Assembly (NCBI RefSeq): GCF_026247885.1
Contig: NZ_CP110921.1
Coordinates: forward strand, 1,731,001 to 1,795,000
DNA length: 64,000 nucleotides
Source: Methylococcus mesophilus
GTDB lineage: Bacteria > Pseudomonadota > Gammaproteobacteria > Methylococcales > Methylococcaceae
Reading direction: 5' to 3'
In this document: positions 48,594 through 57,189 of the stretch, in pieces
Layout: each line of letters starts with the position of its first letter
Numbering within the stretch: the first letter of the stretch is position 1
Translations under genes and position numbers: made by a program
Notes under the pieces: generated by a model
Seen by the model: the letters and a program-made list of their open reading frames with translations, nothing else
What the model was told of the DNA's origin: nothing
Databases searched by the model: none

Positions 48594-48791
48594 ATGAGCG
48601 CAGCAAAAAAAAAGGAAAATCAAAATATGCACCCAGTTCGAAGGCGCCGAAGTCGCGCCGGAAGAATTAAGCGTGCATTCAAGCTAAGAAGGAGTCACGT
48701 ATTTCCTTTCTTGATTGGTCTGGTTCTAATCTTTATCTTAATCGTAGTGTTGCTAGGGCGTGTTAACACTAGATTTGATCACGTTTGCTGA
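48594..48791 (+). CDS. Small basic single-pass membrane protein
   Basis: 65 aa: a very basic first half (KKKENQNMHPVRRRRSRAGR) and a strong hydrophobic helix (FPFLIGLVLIFILIVVLL). Topology suggests a cytoplasmic basic head. No strong ribosome-binding site, no family. Confidence 0.4.
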   Translation: MSAAKKKENQNMHPVRRRRSRAGRIKRAFKLRRSHVFPFLIGLVLIFILIVVLLGRVNTRFDHVC

Positions 48792-48801
48792 CGGGAATCA
48801 G

Positions 48802-48885
48802 CAAGTCCTCCACGATCTGGATACGCGCCGCGATCGAAAGCCCCTTCAAGGATTCCAGGATTTGGGTGCTTGGGATTTCTGGCAT
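48802..48885 (-). pseudogene. Addiction-module antitoxin, N-terminal fragment
   Basis: 28 codons (PEIPSTQILESLKGLSIAAR, IQIVEDL) nearly identical to the antitoxin at 46694, then unrelated sequence and a stop. Third partial copy in the island. Confidence 0.65.
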
Positions 48886-49313
48886 CTTCTTGCCTCGTCG
48901 ATTTCGTACCGGGTGAGGTCGATGGCCTAGTCGGTGCCGCGACAGCAGACCCAATCTTCCTCATCAAGATCCAGCGAAGGGTAAGCATCGATTCGGGCAG
49001 AGTAATGAGGGGCGGTTCCGTAAAGGCCATCGTACTGCGGCATAGCCGCCTCGCTAGCGCCGAGTTGGCACGGCTGACGCCTATGCGATCTTGCGGCAAA
49101 CTCTCCCTGTTGTTCCTGGGGACGTGTGAACGTCGAAGACGAATTACGTTGGGACATCCTACTTAGTGCGGTTGTGAAGACAAATAGGGCACATGCATCA
49201 TTCATGCCGAATGACTAACTGTCGAAACATCTATGAGTTACAGGTGCAACGACAAACACAACCGCGAAGGATGGTGAAAATGCCCCGTTCGTCCCGGCTG
49301 TCGCGGCGCTTTG
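48886..49313. other. No supported gene
   Basis: A 92-aa minus-strand frame (48927-49205) ends in an acidic segment (YPSLDLDEEDWVC) but has no recognisable fold or ribosome-binding site. The rest looks like degraded sequence between cassette-like units. Confidence 0.35.
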
Positions 49314-49314
49314 A

Positions 49315-49530
49315 GTTGGAAAGAGACAGCCCGGCGCTGTCGGAGACGTGGGTGCCCCAGGGGTGGGGCGAGGCGCGGGAGCCGACCCGCTCGGCCCAGC
49401 AGGTAACGTCCATCGCGACGCGGGTGTCAACCAACCGGGAGCCGTCGGTAATTTGAACGCCCCCGCAACCGGTCGTAACCCCGGTGTCACTCCGCCCGGC
49501 CCGGTCGGAAACTGGCGTCGGAATCGGTAA
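49315..49530 (+). pseudogene. Gly/Pro/Asn-rich protein tail, fragment
   Basis: After an in-frame TGA the frame reads RQPGAVGDVGAPGVGRGAG, NVHRDAGVNQPGAVGN and NPGVTPPGPVGNWRRNR: a loose repeat of PG-V-GN units ending in a stop. An upstream frame (TTAKDGENAPFVPAVAA) seems to be the same reading interrupted. Likely the C-terminal tail of a low-complexity exported protein. Confidence 0.4.
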
Positions 49531-49611
49531 ACGGGACCAGTACAATTGATGGGCTTCGTACCTCGGCCCATCTACGCGGGTTTGTTAGTCACCCAGGGTA
49601 GAATTGTCCAC

Positions 49612-50034
49612 ATGTTGAAAATCACGAAAACCATCCAGATCAATGCTCCAGCGAAGTTGGTGTTCGATGCACTAACAATCCCCGAGCAGATCAAATCCTA
49701 TTTCCCTGTTGACTATGTTGAGTCAGATCGGTGCGAGGGCGGGCGATTCGTTCTTCACGGTCAAGCAGATGGTCAGCCATTTACCGACTTTGGAACCATC
49801 GATCGTTTCGAGACAGGGAGAGAATTTCAATACACTTACTGGAGCACCAATCACGGCACAGATCGCCTCCCCGAAAATTACATGACTATCCGATATGTGC
49901 TGAGTGAAGTTAACGGCGGAACGAATCTAGAGCTTCAGCATATCAATTTGTTACACGAAAATCGGCTTCAGGTCATGCTCGGAGTTTGGGAGTTCTTGCT
50001 TGGTAATCTCAGGGCTTACGCCGAGGGCGCCTAA
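49612..50034 (+). CDS. SRPBCC/AHSA1-family protein
   Basis: 140 aa START-like fold from ATG 49612: KTIQINAPAKLVFDALTIPE (typical AHSA1 N terminus), CEGGRFVLHG, FQYTYWSTNHG and VLSEVNGGTNLELQH, then a C-terminal helix. Members bind hydrophobic ligands or act as co-chaperone-like proteins; role unknown. The stop codon is embedded in GCCTAAC, the R'' box of the attC-like site that follows, so the gene plus site has the layout of an integron cassette. Confidence 0.88.
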   Translation: MLKITKTIQINAPAKLVFDALTIPEQIKSYFPVDYVESDRCEGGRFVLHGQADGQPFTDFGTIDRFETGREFQYTYWSTNHGTDRLPENYMTIRYVLSEVNGGTNLELQHINLLHENRLQVMLGVWEFLLGNLRAYAEGA

Positions 50035-50151
50035 CGCTGGCTCAACTCGGACCCCGCCTGCATTGCCATTTTTCCTCTCTCGTGTCTCGTCTTCCTCGTC
50101 TCTGCTCATCGCTTCGCCGCAAGCTGGGCCGGTTAGCCGTATCCGTTAGGC
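50029..50151. other. attC-like integron recombination site
   Basis: R'' box GCCTAAC (50029-50035) and R' box GTTAGGC (50145-50151) are exact inverse complements fitting RYYYAAC/GTTRRRY. Inner L'' GGCTCAAC (50039-50046) and L' GGTTAGCC (50131-50138) pair with one extra base on the L'' side, as attC sites do. Spacers are 3 and 6 bases, total 123 bp. No IntI gene is in the window. Confidence 0.75.
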
Positions 50152-50191
50152 CCTCACCGAATCTACTCACACCACAAGGAAATTTCCCACA

Positions 50192-50938
50192 GTGGATATC
50201 CCACGAATATTCAACATCACTGAAAGCGCACACCGCATCCACAACCCCATCACACCCGAAAAGCTAGCCACTCTCGGTGCGGCGCTGCGTCTGGAATCGG
50301 GGGCGCGAATGCTGGACCTCGGTAGCGGTTCGGGCGAGATGCTGTGCACTTGGGCACGCGATCACGGCATCATTGGTACCGGCATCGACATGAGCCAGTT
50401 GTTCACCGAGCAAGCCAAACGCCGTGCTGAAGAACTCGGCGTCGCCGACCAAGTCAAGTTCATCCATGGCGATGCGGCCGGCTATGTCGCTGACGAGAAG
50501 GCCAGTGTGGCAGCCTGTGTCGGTGCCACTTGGATCGGCGGGGGAGCCGTCGGCACTATCGAGCTTCTGGCGCGGAGCCTGCGCACTGGAGGGATCATCC
50601 TCATCGGCGAGCCCTACTGGCGGCAGTTACCGCCGACGGAAGATGTTGCCAAGGGGTGTCTTGCCAACTCAATCTCCGACTTTCTCATGCTTCCAGAACT
50701 TCTCACGTCTTTCGGCCGCCTTGGCTACGACGTCGTCGAATTGGTTCTGGCAGATCAAGACGGCTGGGACAGATACGAGGCGGCTAAATGGCTCACCATG
50801 CGCCGATGGCTAGAAGCCAATCCCGGCGACGAGTTCGCGAAAGAGGTTCGAGCCAGACTAACCTCGGAACCCAAGCGCTACGCCGCTTACACGCGGGAAT
50901 ACCTCGGCTGGGGTGTGTTCGCCCTGATGCCACGGTGA
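50192..50938 (+). CDS. SAM-dependent methyltransferase
   Basis: 248 aa class I methyltransferase starting GTG 50192, AAGGA about ten bases upstream, 41 bp after the attC-like site. Motif I is MLDLGSGSGEMLCTWA, with acidic motif II in TGIDMS and FIHGDAAGYVADEKASV downstream. Closest in pattern to ubiE/MT-domain proteins acting on small molecules; the tail has EYLGWGVFALMPR. Substrate unknown. Apparently intact. Confidence 0.88.
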   Translation: MDIPRIFNITESAHRIHNPITPEKLATLGAALRLESGARMLDLGSGSGEMLCTWARDHGIIGTGIDMSQLFTEQAKRRAEELGVADQVKFIHGDAAGYVADEKASVAACVGATWIGGGAVGTIELLARSLRTGGIILIGEPYWRQLPPTEDVAKGCLANSISDFLMLPELLTSFGRLGYDVVELVLADQDGWDRYEAAKWLTMRRWLEANPGDEFAKEVRARLTSEPKRYAAYTREYLGWGVFALMPR

Positions 50939-51057
50939 AGCGATGACGAGTAGTTTGTGCGCTGAACTGCCCCCTTAGCTTAGCCATCCGCTTCGAGGGG
51001 ACTGCCGAGAGGCTGCGCTTCTCGGTTCCCCGTCGGCTTCGTCGGCGAGCGGCGCCT

Positions 51058-51363
51058 TCAGTTTTTTTCGACTCGTTGAATTAATACTTTCGGATCTCTT
51101 CGCCCATGGAAGCAGGCCAACACCACGATCCTGTGGGCGACTGGCTTAAAGAAGATAGCGTAAGGGAAACGCCGCAGCAGAACACGCCTTGCGCCATGGT
51201 GGCCCGAAGGGTACAGCGTCGGATTCCGGGCCGCTGAGGAAAGCGCGACCTCCACAAATCATAGGAACTCCGAGCCCAAGCCGGTTGCCCGTTGCTCGTA
51301 CCACTCGAACGCCTCGGCGATTTCCCGTTCCGCCTCCGGCGTAAGCAGCATAGTGGCCGTCGT
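51058..51363 (-). pseudogene. ParE-type toxin with lost start and internal TGA
   Basis: Aligned with the copy at 46697, the ATG has become ACG (51363-51361). The body MLLTPEAEREIAEAFEWYEQ, ATGLGSEFL is followed by in-frame TGA, then FVEVALSSAARNPTLYPSG and RRFPYAIFFKPVAHRIVVLA, a complete ParE C terminus. CGA-to-TGA would explain the stop. Confidence 0.75.
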
Positions 51364-51494
51364 CGGCCGTTCGTGATCCGCTGCCTTACCTCATCCCAAG
51401 AAGACAGCGGGCTTTCGTTCTTTTCCAGCGCATCGATGCGCTTCTCCAACTCCCGCGCCTGGGCTTCGGACAAACCGAAATTCTCCTGCGGAAT
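51361..51494 (-). pseudogene. Addiction-module antitoxin, 3' half cut by IS3
   Basis: Codons for AQARELEKRIDALEKNESPL and SSWDEVRQRITNGR match the antitoxin at 46694, but the N-terminal half is replaced by the IS3 element, whose left end is at 51495. The stop TGA has changed to CGA, so the frame reads on. Confidence 0.7.
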
Positions 51495-51510
51495 TGACCT
51501 GCTCCCCGAT

Positions 51511-52359
51511 TTAGTCCGAAACGGACATAGAGTCTGCGGTTAAAAATGTGTCTGCAAACTGATCTGGCGTCAGGTAAGCCAACGAACTGTGGGGGCGTTG
51601 CTCATTGTATTCCCGACGCCACTCCTCAATGACTTGGCGAGCATGGCACATCGAGACGAACCAATGCTCGTTCAGGCATTCATCCCGGAATTTGCCGTTG
51701 AAGCTTTCGATGTAGGCGTTCTGCTGTGGCTTACCTGGCTGGATGAAGCTCAAGCACAGTCCTTGGCTATCGGCCCATTCATCCAAAGCCTTGCCGGCAA
51801 ACTCGGGGCCGTTGTCGACGGTGACTGATTTGGGCAATCCGCGGATCTCTGCCAGCCGTTGCAGCACACCGACTACACGTCTGCCAGGCAGCGAAGTATC
51901 GACTTCGATGGCCAAGCACTGCTTCGTGAAGTCATCGACGATATTCAGGCACCGCAGCCGCCGACCATCGGCCAAACCGTCCGAAACATAGTCCATAGAC
52001 CAACTCTCGTTAGGCGCCGATGGCGCGACCTTGATTTGGCGCTCCACGCCGGCAATGCGCTTCCGCTTTCGTTTGCGGACCATCAGGCCGGCCTCGTGAT
52101 ACACGCGATAGGTGCGCTTTCGGTTGATTTCCCAACCCTCTCGGCAAAGTAGCACGTGCAGCCGGCGATACCCATAGCGCCGCTTCTGCGCTGCCAATTC
52201 GCACAGTCGTTCCTTGAGCTCCTGGTCTGCTGGCCGCTTAGCTTCGTAGCGATACAGCGACCGAGAAATACCGATCAGCCCACAAGCCCGCGTGACGCCC
52301 ATCTGGTGCTTTGTCATCAGATGGGAGACCGCCACCCTCTTGGCTTGTGGGCTTACCAC
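51511..52359 (-). CDS. IS3 transposase OrfB
   Basis: Catalytic DDE integrase-like domain, 282 aa from GTG 52359; in this family it is made as OrfAB by -1 frameshifting. The HTH_21 region SHLMTKHQMGVTRACGLIGI precedes the rve core: Asp in ESWSMDYVSDGL, Asp in VTVDNGPEFAGK, Glu in NAYIESFNGKF. All catalytic residues are present, so the element may still be active. Confidence 0.92.
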   Translation of the reverse strand: MVSPQAKRVAVSHLMTKHQMGVTRACGLIGISRSLYRYEAKRPADQELKERLCELAAQKRRYGYRRLHVLLCREGWEINRKRTYRVYHEAGLMVRKRKRKRIAGVERQIKVAPSAPNESWSMDYVSDGLADGRRLRCLNIVDDFTKQCLAIEVDTSLPGRRVVGVLQRLAEIRGLPKSVTVDNGPEFAGKALDEWADSQGLCLSFIQPGKPQQNAYIESFNGKFRDECLNEHWFVSMCHARQVIEEWRREYNEQRPHSSLAYLTPDQFADTFLTADSMSVSD

Positions 52360-52616
52360 TTTCGGCCTACAACCTCTTTCAACGCAGCATTGTCCAGCAT
52401 CGCCTCCGCCAGCAGGCGCTTGAGCCGGGCATTCTCGGTCTCCAGTGCCTTGAGCCGCTGCGCATCCGACACTGTCAGGCCGCCGTATTTCGCTTTCCAG
52501 TTGTAGTACGTCGCCTCGCTGAGCCCGTGCTTGCGGCACAGCTCCGCTACTTTTAGGCCGGCTTCGGCTTCCTTCAGGATGCCAATGATCTGTTCTTCGG
52601 TGAAACGCTTCTTCAT
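52353..52616 (-). CDS. IS3 transposase OrfA
   Basis: 87 aa HTH_Tnp_1 protein: KRFTEEQIIGILKEAEAGLK, LCRKHGLSEATYYNWKAKYG, then a leucine-zipper-like coiled coil (LKALETENARLKRLLAEAML). Overlaps OrfB; ribosomal frameshifting within the overlap would yield the OrfAB transposase. Confidence 0.92.
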   Translation of the reverse strand: MKKRFTEEQIIGILKEAEAGLKVAELCRKHGLSEATYYNWKAKYGGLTVSDAQRLKALETENARLKRLLAEAMLDNAALKEVVGRKW

Positions 52617-52795
52617 GCTGCCTCCTATCGAGGCAGACTCTACATCACGACCGGACTAATCTCGGGGAGCAGGTCAGTGGCTAGCTGTTCCCTTTCTTTG
52701 TCCTGTTCAGGGCTAATGTGTCCCGCTTGGGGTTGCGTTAGTCCCGTTATCAACCAGTAGGCGTACTGGGGCCATCGTCGGGCAATCGCCTGTAG

Positions 52796-53676
52796 GTGGT
52801 CTTCGTTTGCCTTCTGTGGGAACAAAGCCGCCTCGGGGTGAAACCGGGGTATTCCTGGCAACAGGCGGTTTTGCGGTGGCTCGACGAAACCAAGGACAAG
52901 GCCTCACGCCGTGATGATCTGGTCCGCCTCAAATGGCTTGATCGTCATCTGGGGAGGTTATCGCTTCAGGAAATTGATCGCGACGTACTCGAAAGCATCA
53001 TCGAGTCAAAACTTACGGAAGGGACAAGAAACGCCACGGTTAATCGACATCTGGAACTCGTCCGGGCAGTTCTTCGTAAAGCTCTGCAAGACTGGGAATG
53101 GATTGATCGTATGCCGAAGGTTCGAATGCTTTCCGAGCCAAAGCAACGCATCCGGTTTCTGAAAGAAGACGAAGCGGAAAGGCTCCTCGCTGCACTGCCT
53201 GTGCACCTGGCCGACATGGCGCGGTTCAGCCTGGAAACGGGTTTGCGCCAGGCCAACGTGACCGGCTTGCTCTGGAATCAGCTCGACCTTGTCCGCAAGG
53301 TCGCCTGGATTCACCCGGACCAGGCCAAGGCACGGAAAGCTATCGCGGTGCCGCTGTCGGATGTCGCGGTCGAAATCATCCGGCGCCAGCTTGGGAAGCA
53401 TCACACCCAGGTGTTCAGCTTCCGGGGAAACCCAGTGATTCAAGTGAACACGAAAGCCTGGCGGGCAGCGCTCGAGCGCTGTGGGATCGAGGACTTTCGG
53501 TGGCACGATCTCCGGCACACATGGGCCTCCTGGCACGTACAGCGCGGAACGCCTTTGAACGTGCTTCAGGAACTCGGCGGATGGGAGTCGGTGGAAATGG
53601 TTCGGCGGTATGCCCATTTCGGTGGGAACCACCTTCAGGACTACGCCAAGAACATGACCGGAGGCGCGTCCGTGGT

Positions 53677-53695
<19 letters not shown>
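52796..53695 (+). CDS. Tyrosine recombinase (island integrase), N terminus probably shortened
   Basis: Site-specific integrase, 299 aa. Core-binding domain at about 15-115 (GVKPGYSWQQAVLRWLDETK), catalytic residues Arg151 (ETGLRQANVTGL), His237 and Arg240 ([14 protein letters not shown]), Trp263 (LGGWESVEMV) and Tyr272 (RRYAHF). Family members carry an extra N-terminal arm domain; here the only start is GTG 52796 after a TAG, and IS3 lies 119 bp upstream, so the 5' end may be lost. It ends 41 bp before tRNA-fMet, the usual place for a tRNA-targeting integrase. Confidence 0.88.
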
Positions 53696-53813
<118 letters not shown>

Positions 53814-53894
53814 TTCGAGAAAGAGAAGTATAACTACATTTTTCAAACTTGCAAGCCCTGCTGGAGGCATACTCTCAGGCAGCCCCCTTGGCGC

Positions 53895-54323
53895 CTAGGT
53901 CCTGCTTTCCGTTCCGGAACCCATGCGGGCCGCATCAGCCAGCGTGTGACGTTCAAGCGCAGCCAGGAAATCTTTCCGCGCTTCGTACAGGATGGCCTTG
54001 AGGAAACAGCCCCGGTCGATCCGGCAGTGGCTGGCCTTCGGATCGAAACATTCGACCAGGTTCATGTTCGGCTCGGTCAGCCGAACCACCTCGGCAATGG
54101 TGATGGTGTCGGCCGGACGCGCCAGCCTCAGCCCTCCACCCTTGCCGCGCATCGTCACGAGCAGGCCCGCGTTGGCCAGGGTGTTCACCACCTTCACCAG
54201 GTGATTCCGCGAAATCCGATAGTAGTCGGCGATTTCCGGGATCGTCGCCATGCCGGGCTCCGGCAGGCGCACCAGATAAATCAGGACCCGCAGCGAGAAA
54301 TCCGTGAACTGCGTCAGTTGCAT
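53895..54323 (-). CDS. Rrf2-family FeS regulator (NsrR-like)
   Basis: 142-aa repressor from ATG 54323 (MQLTQFTDFSLRVLIYL, the Rrf2 N terminus). Winged helix: IPEIADYYRISRNHLVKVVN and KGGGLRLARP. Three Cys in ECFDPKASHCRIDRGCF fit the NsrR cluster that senses nitric oxide. Divergent from the haemoglobin gene, which it probably represses until NO appears. An upstream extension of 46 codons is not credible. Confidence 0.88.
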   Translation of the reverse strand: MQLTQFTDFSLRVLIYLVRLPEPGMATIPEIADYYRISRNHLVKVVNTLANAGLLVTMRGKGGGLRLARPADTITIAEVVRLTEPNMNLVECFDPKASHCRIDRGCFLKAILYEARKDFLAALERHTLADAARMGSGTESRT

Positions 54324-54378
54324 GGCTGATACCTGTTTTGGCTGCTGCCGATAGCATAACACGCTCTGAGAGAGGGAC

Positions 54379-54407
54379 TTGACACAAGCTTGTATCGACT
54401 CTAAACT
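54379..54407 (+). promoter_or_regulatory. Sigma-70 promoter with palindromic operator candidate
   Basis: TTGACA (54379-54384), exactly 17 bases, then TAAACT (54402-54407), 75 bases before the haemoglobin start. ACAAGCTTGT (54384-54393), a perfect 10-bp palindrome, lies in the spacer where a repressor would block polymerase; the Rrf2 protein is the obvious candidate. Confidence 0.6.
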
Positions 54408-54481
54408 TGTACTTGCAATACACCTTATAGCGGTATCAACACCGGTGCATCGCATTCGCATAAATCGACTAGGAGAAAATC

Positions 54482-54886
54482 ATGACCGATAAGAAACTCG
54501 CCGACTGGTGGACCGAATCCCATGCCTCGCTCTACGCAAAACTGGGGGGAGAAGCCGCGGTGAATGCCGCCGTGGACATCTTCTACCGCAAGGTGCTGGC
54601 GGACCCGCGCATCAACCGCTTTTTCGAAGGAGTCGACATGGAGAAGCAGGCCGCCAAGCAGAAGGCCTTCCTGACCATGGCGTTCGGCGGGCCGCACAAC
54701 TACACCGGCATGGACATGCGGCGCGGCCACGCACACCTGGTTCAGCAGGGCCTGAACGATACGCACTTCGACGCTGTCATGGAACACCTGGGCGCCACCA
54801 TGAAAGAGCTGAACGTGCCTGGCGAGTTGATCGCACAGGCGGCGGCGATCGCCGAGAGCACCCGCAACGACGTACTCGGCCGCTAG
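54482..54886 (+). CDS. Truncated haemoglobin (group I type)
   Basis: 134-aa globin of the 2-on-2 fold. LYAKLGGEAAVNAAVDIFYR places the B10 Tyr at about 35, GGPHNYTGMDMRRGH is the E-F region and the proximal haem His is His83 (RRGHAHLVQQGL). Such globins convert NO to nitrate or bind O2. A good GGAG site (AGGAG) precedes ATG. The FeS-flavin reductase begins 25 bp after the stop and could re-reduce it. Confidence 0.93.
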   Translation: MTDKKLADWWTESHASLYAKLGGEAAVNAAVDIFYRKVLADPRINRFFEGVDMEKQAAKQKAFLTMAFGGPHNYTGMDMRRGHAHLVQQGLNDTHFDAVMEHLGATMKELNVPGELIAQAAAIAESTRNDVLGR

Positions 54887-54911
54887 TAGCGGCATCGACA
54901 GGAGCGCCGCC

Positions 54912-55892
54912 ATGACGAAAATCAAATACGGCAGAGATACCTACCCCCTCGGCAAGGACCAGTCCGTCCTGGATTGTCTCGTCGAACACGGCGCACCTGT
55001 CCCCTTTTCCTGCCGGAGCGGGGTGTGCCAGACCTGTCTGATGCGAGCCTTACGCGGCGTCCCGCCGGACGCTTCGCAGCAGGGGCTGAAAGACTCTTTG
55101 AAGCTCCAGAACTATTTCCTCGCCTGCGTCTGCCACCCCATGGAAGACCTCGAAGCGGCACTTCCGCACGAAGTCCTGAGTTCGGTCCCGGCGACCGTCG
55201 CAGCACTGGATCCGCTCAACGGCGAAATCATGCACGTGGCGCTCGAATGCCACGATCCCCTGGAATACCGCGCAGGACAGTTCATCAATTTGTTCCGCAC
55301 CCCCGCGCTCGGGCGGAGCTATTCGCTGGCCAGCGTGCCGCAGCAAGACGAGCATTTGCATCTGCATGTGCGGCGGCTGCCGCAAGGAAAAGTCAGCGGC
55401 TGGATACACGAAGAACTACGTACCGGCCAGACAGTGGAACTTCGGGGTCCGAGCGGCGACTGCTTCTACGTGCCCGGCCGGCCCGAGCAGGAAATCGTGA
55501 TGATAGGCACAGGCTCCGGGCTGGCTCCGCTGTACGGCATCCTGCGCGACGCCCTGCATCGAGGACACAGCGGGCCGATCCGATTGTTCCACGGCAGCCG
55601 GAGCCGCGCCGGCCTTTATCTGACCGGCGAGCTGCGGGATCTGGCGAGGAAATATCCGAATTTCGACTACGTGCCCTGCGTTTCCGGCGAGAGGCCGGCA
55701 CCGGGCCTGGCGGGAGGACGCGCCCATGAGATGGCTTTCAAGGAGGTCACGGATTTCAAGGACAAGCGGCTGTTCCTCTGCGGCCATCCGGAGATGGTGA
55801 GCGCCGCAAAAACGCGCGCCTTCCTGGCTGGCGCCGCGATCAAGGACATCTACGCCGACCCCTTCAACGTGAACGCCGCGGCCGCGCCTTAG
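54912..55892 (+). CDS. 2Fe-2S ferredoxin/FAD-NAD(P)H reductase
   Basis: 326-aa electron-transfer protein. N-terminal plant-type ferredoxin: CRSGVCQTCLMRA with the fourth Cys in ACVCHP. FAD-binding RSYSLASVP, NAD(P)-binding IGTGSGLAPLYGIL and the terminal LFLCGHPEMV. The layout matches MmoC-type and benzoate-dioxygenase reductases. Co-directional with the truncated haemoglobin and probably co-transcribed; together they could act like a split flavohaemoglobin. It overlaps the convergent clcA end by 29 bp. Confidence 0.92.
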   Translation: MTKIKYGRDTYPLGKDQSVLDCLVEHGAPVPFSCRSGVCQTCLMRALRGVPPDASQQGLKDSLKLQNYFLACVCHPMEDLEAALPHEVLSSVPATVAALDPLNGEIMHVALECHDPLEYRAGQFINLFRTPALGRSYSLASVPQQDEHLHLHVRRLPQGKVSGWIHEELRTGQTVELRGPSGDCFYVPGRPEQEIVMIGTGSGLAPLYGILRDALHRGHSGPIRLFHGSRSRAGLYLTGELRDLARKYPNFDYVPCVSGERPAPGLAGGRAHEMAFKEVTDFKDKRLFLCGHPEMVSAAKTRAFLAGAAIKDIYADPFNVNAAAAP

Positions 55893-57189
55893 ACCCGCGT
55901 AGCTCCCGCTCCAGCAGCGCCTCGTAGATCGGCAGATCGTGCAGGCGGTCGGCGACCACCAGCGCCGCAAAGCAGGCAACCAGCAGCGGCAGGATGAGCG
56001 CATAGTTGCCGGTCATTTCGATCATCAGCACCACGCCGGTGAGCGGCGCCCTCACCACCCCGGTGAAATACGCCGCCATCCCGGCCACCGCGAAAGCCCT
56101 GGGCTCGACGGGCAGCAGCGGCGCCATCTGCTGAATGAGCATTCCGGAACCGAGCCCGAGCAGAGCACCCAGCAGCAGGATCGGCGAGAAGATGCCACCG
56201 GCCGCGCCGGTGGCGTAACTGCCGATAGTCAGAACGAAGCGGACGGCGAAGTACAGCGCGACCAGACTCAGCGCTGGGCTGGCGTCGCCGTCCAGCAATC
56301 TGCCAACCAAGCCCTGGCCACCGCCCAACAGTTCCGGCGCCAACCAGCCGACCAGCCCGATCAAGCCTCCCCAGCCGAGCCAGAACGCTTTGCGCGGCCC
56401 TGACCCGCTCGGGCGCAGCCGCTGCACCGCCAGCAAGGCGCGATTGAAAGCGACGCCGAGCAAACCGCAAGACACGCCCAGGCCGGCGAACGCCGGCAGC
56501 AGCGAAAGCGAGGGGAGAGCGGAAATCTCGACCCGGAACGCCGGCAACTCGCCCAAGACCAGACGGCAGACCGTGTCCGCCGTCAGGCAAGCAATCGCCG
56601 CGGCGAAAAACTCCAGGGAAGAACATTGTCCGCGCAGTTCCTCGACCACGAATATCAGCCCCGAAAGCGGCGCATTGAAGGCCGCCGCCAAACCAGCGCC
56701 GGCCCCTGCCGCGATCAACGCGCGGCGTTGGTCGGGGGAGGAGGCAAACGTCGTCGCCATGCCCTCCGCGACCGCCCCACCCATCTGCACGGTCGGCCCT
56801 TCCCGCCCCAGAGCGAGTCCTCCGCCGATGCCGATCAGTCCGCTCAGGAACTTGACGGCCAGCACCCTGCCCCAACGGAACCCGCGCAAGCCCATCAGCA
56901 CCGCCTTCACCTGCGGGATGCCACTGCCGGCCGCTTCCGGCGCGAACCGCTCGACCAGCCAGGCCGCCAGGAATATGCACAGGGCCGATACCGCCGCCGC
57001 GACGGCCAACCCCGGTACGCCGTAGCCGTGCGCGAAGTCCTGCAGTCGGGCGCGCCATGCTTCGCCGGCATCCATCCCGAGATGGAAGCCGACCGCGGCA
57101 CACCCGGCCAGCAGGCCCGCCAGCAAGGCGCGCGGAAACAGACGCCGCCGCTCCCGATTCAGGCGGACGAACCGCTCCTCTTCAGTCAT
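55864..57189 (-). CDS. clcA: ClC-family chloride channel/transporter
   Basis: 441-aa ClC protein, from ATG 57189. Cl-binding and gating motifs: GSGIPQVKA, LGREGPTVQMGG with the gating Glu, and GGIFSPILLLGALLG; a Tyr in TGNYALILPLL is the pore tyrosine. About 14-18 helices. Bacterial members exchange Cl- for H+. Its first eight bases overlap the DUF2490 gene. Confidence 0.93.
   Translation of the reverse strand: MTEEERFVRLNRERRRLFPRALLAGLLAGCAAVGFHLGMDAGEAWRARLQDFAHGYGVPGLAVAAAVSALCIFLAAWLVERFAPEAAGSGIPQVKAVLMGLRGFRWGRVLAVKFLSGLIGIGGGLALGREGPTVQMGGAVAEGMATTFASSPDQRRALIAAGAGAGLAAAFNAPLSGLIFVVEELRGQCSSLEFFAAAIACLTADTVCRLVLGELPAFRVEISALPSLSLLPAFAGLGVSCGLLGVAFNRALLAVQRLRPSGSGPRKAFWLGWGGLIGLVGWLAPELLGGGQGLVGRLLDGDASPALSLVALYFAVRFVLTIGSYATGAAGGIFSPILLLGALLGLGSGMLIQQMAPLLPVEPRAFAVAGMAAYFTGVVRAPLTGVVLMIEMTGNYALILPLLVACFAALVVADRLHDLPIYEALLERELRGSKARPRRSR

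Larger units (their letters stand above)
51495..52676. mobile_element. IS3-family insertion sequence, complete
   Basis: Terminal inverted repeats start TGACCTGCTCCCCGA at both ends (about 24 of 25 bases pair; 51495 inward, 52676 inward). Length 1182 bp with orfA and orfB on the minus strand in overlapping frames. No short direct repeat flanks it (AAT left, GTG right), so one flank was probably lost by deletion after insertion. Confidence 0.88.

Noticed and set aside
48927-49205. 92-aa minus-strand frame
   Set aside because: The acidic end looks protein-like but the N-terminal part is not, and there is no start signal; left as unassigned.
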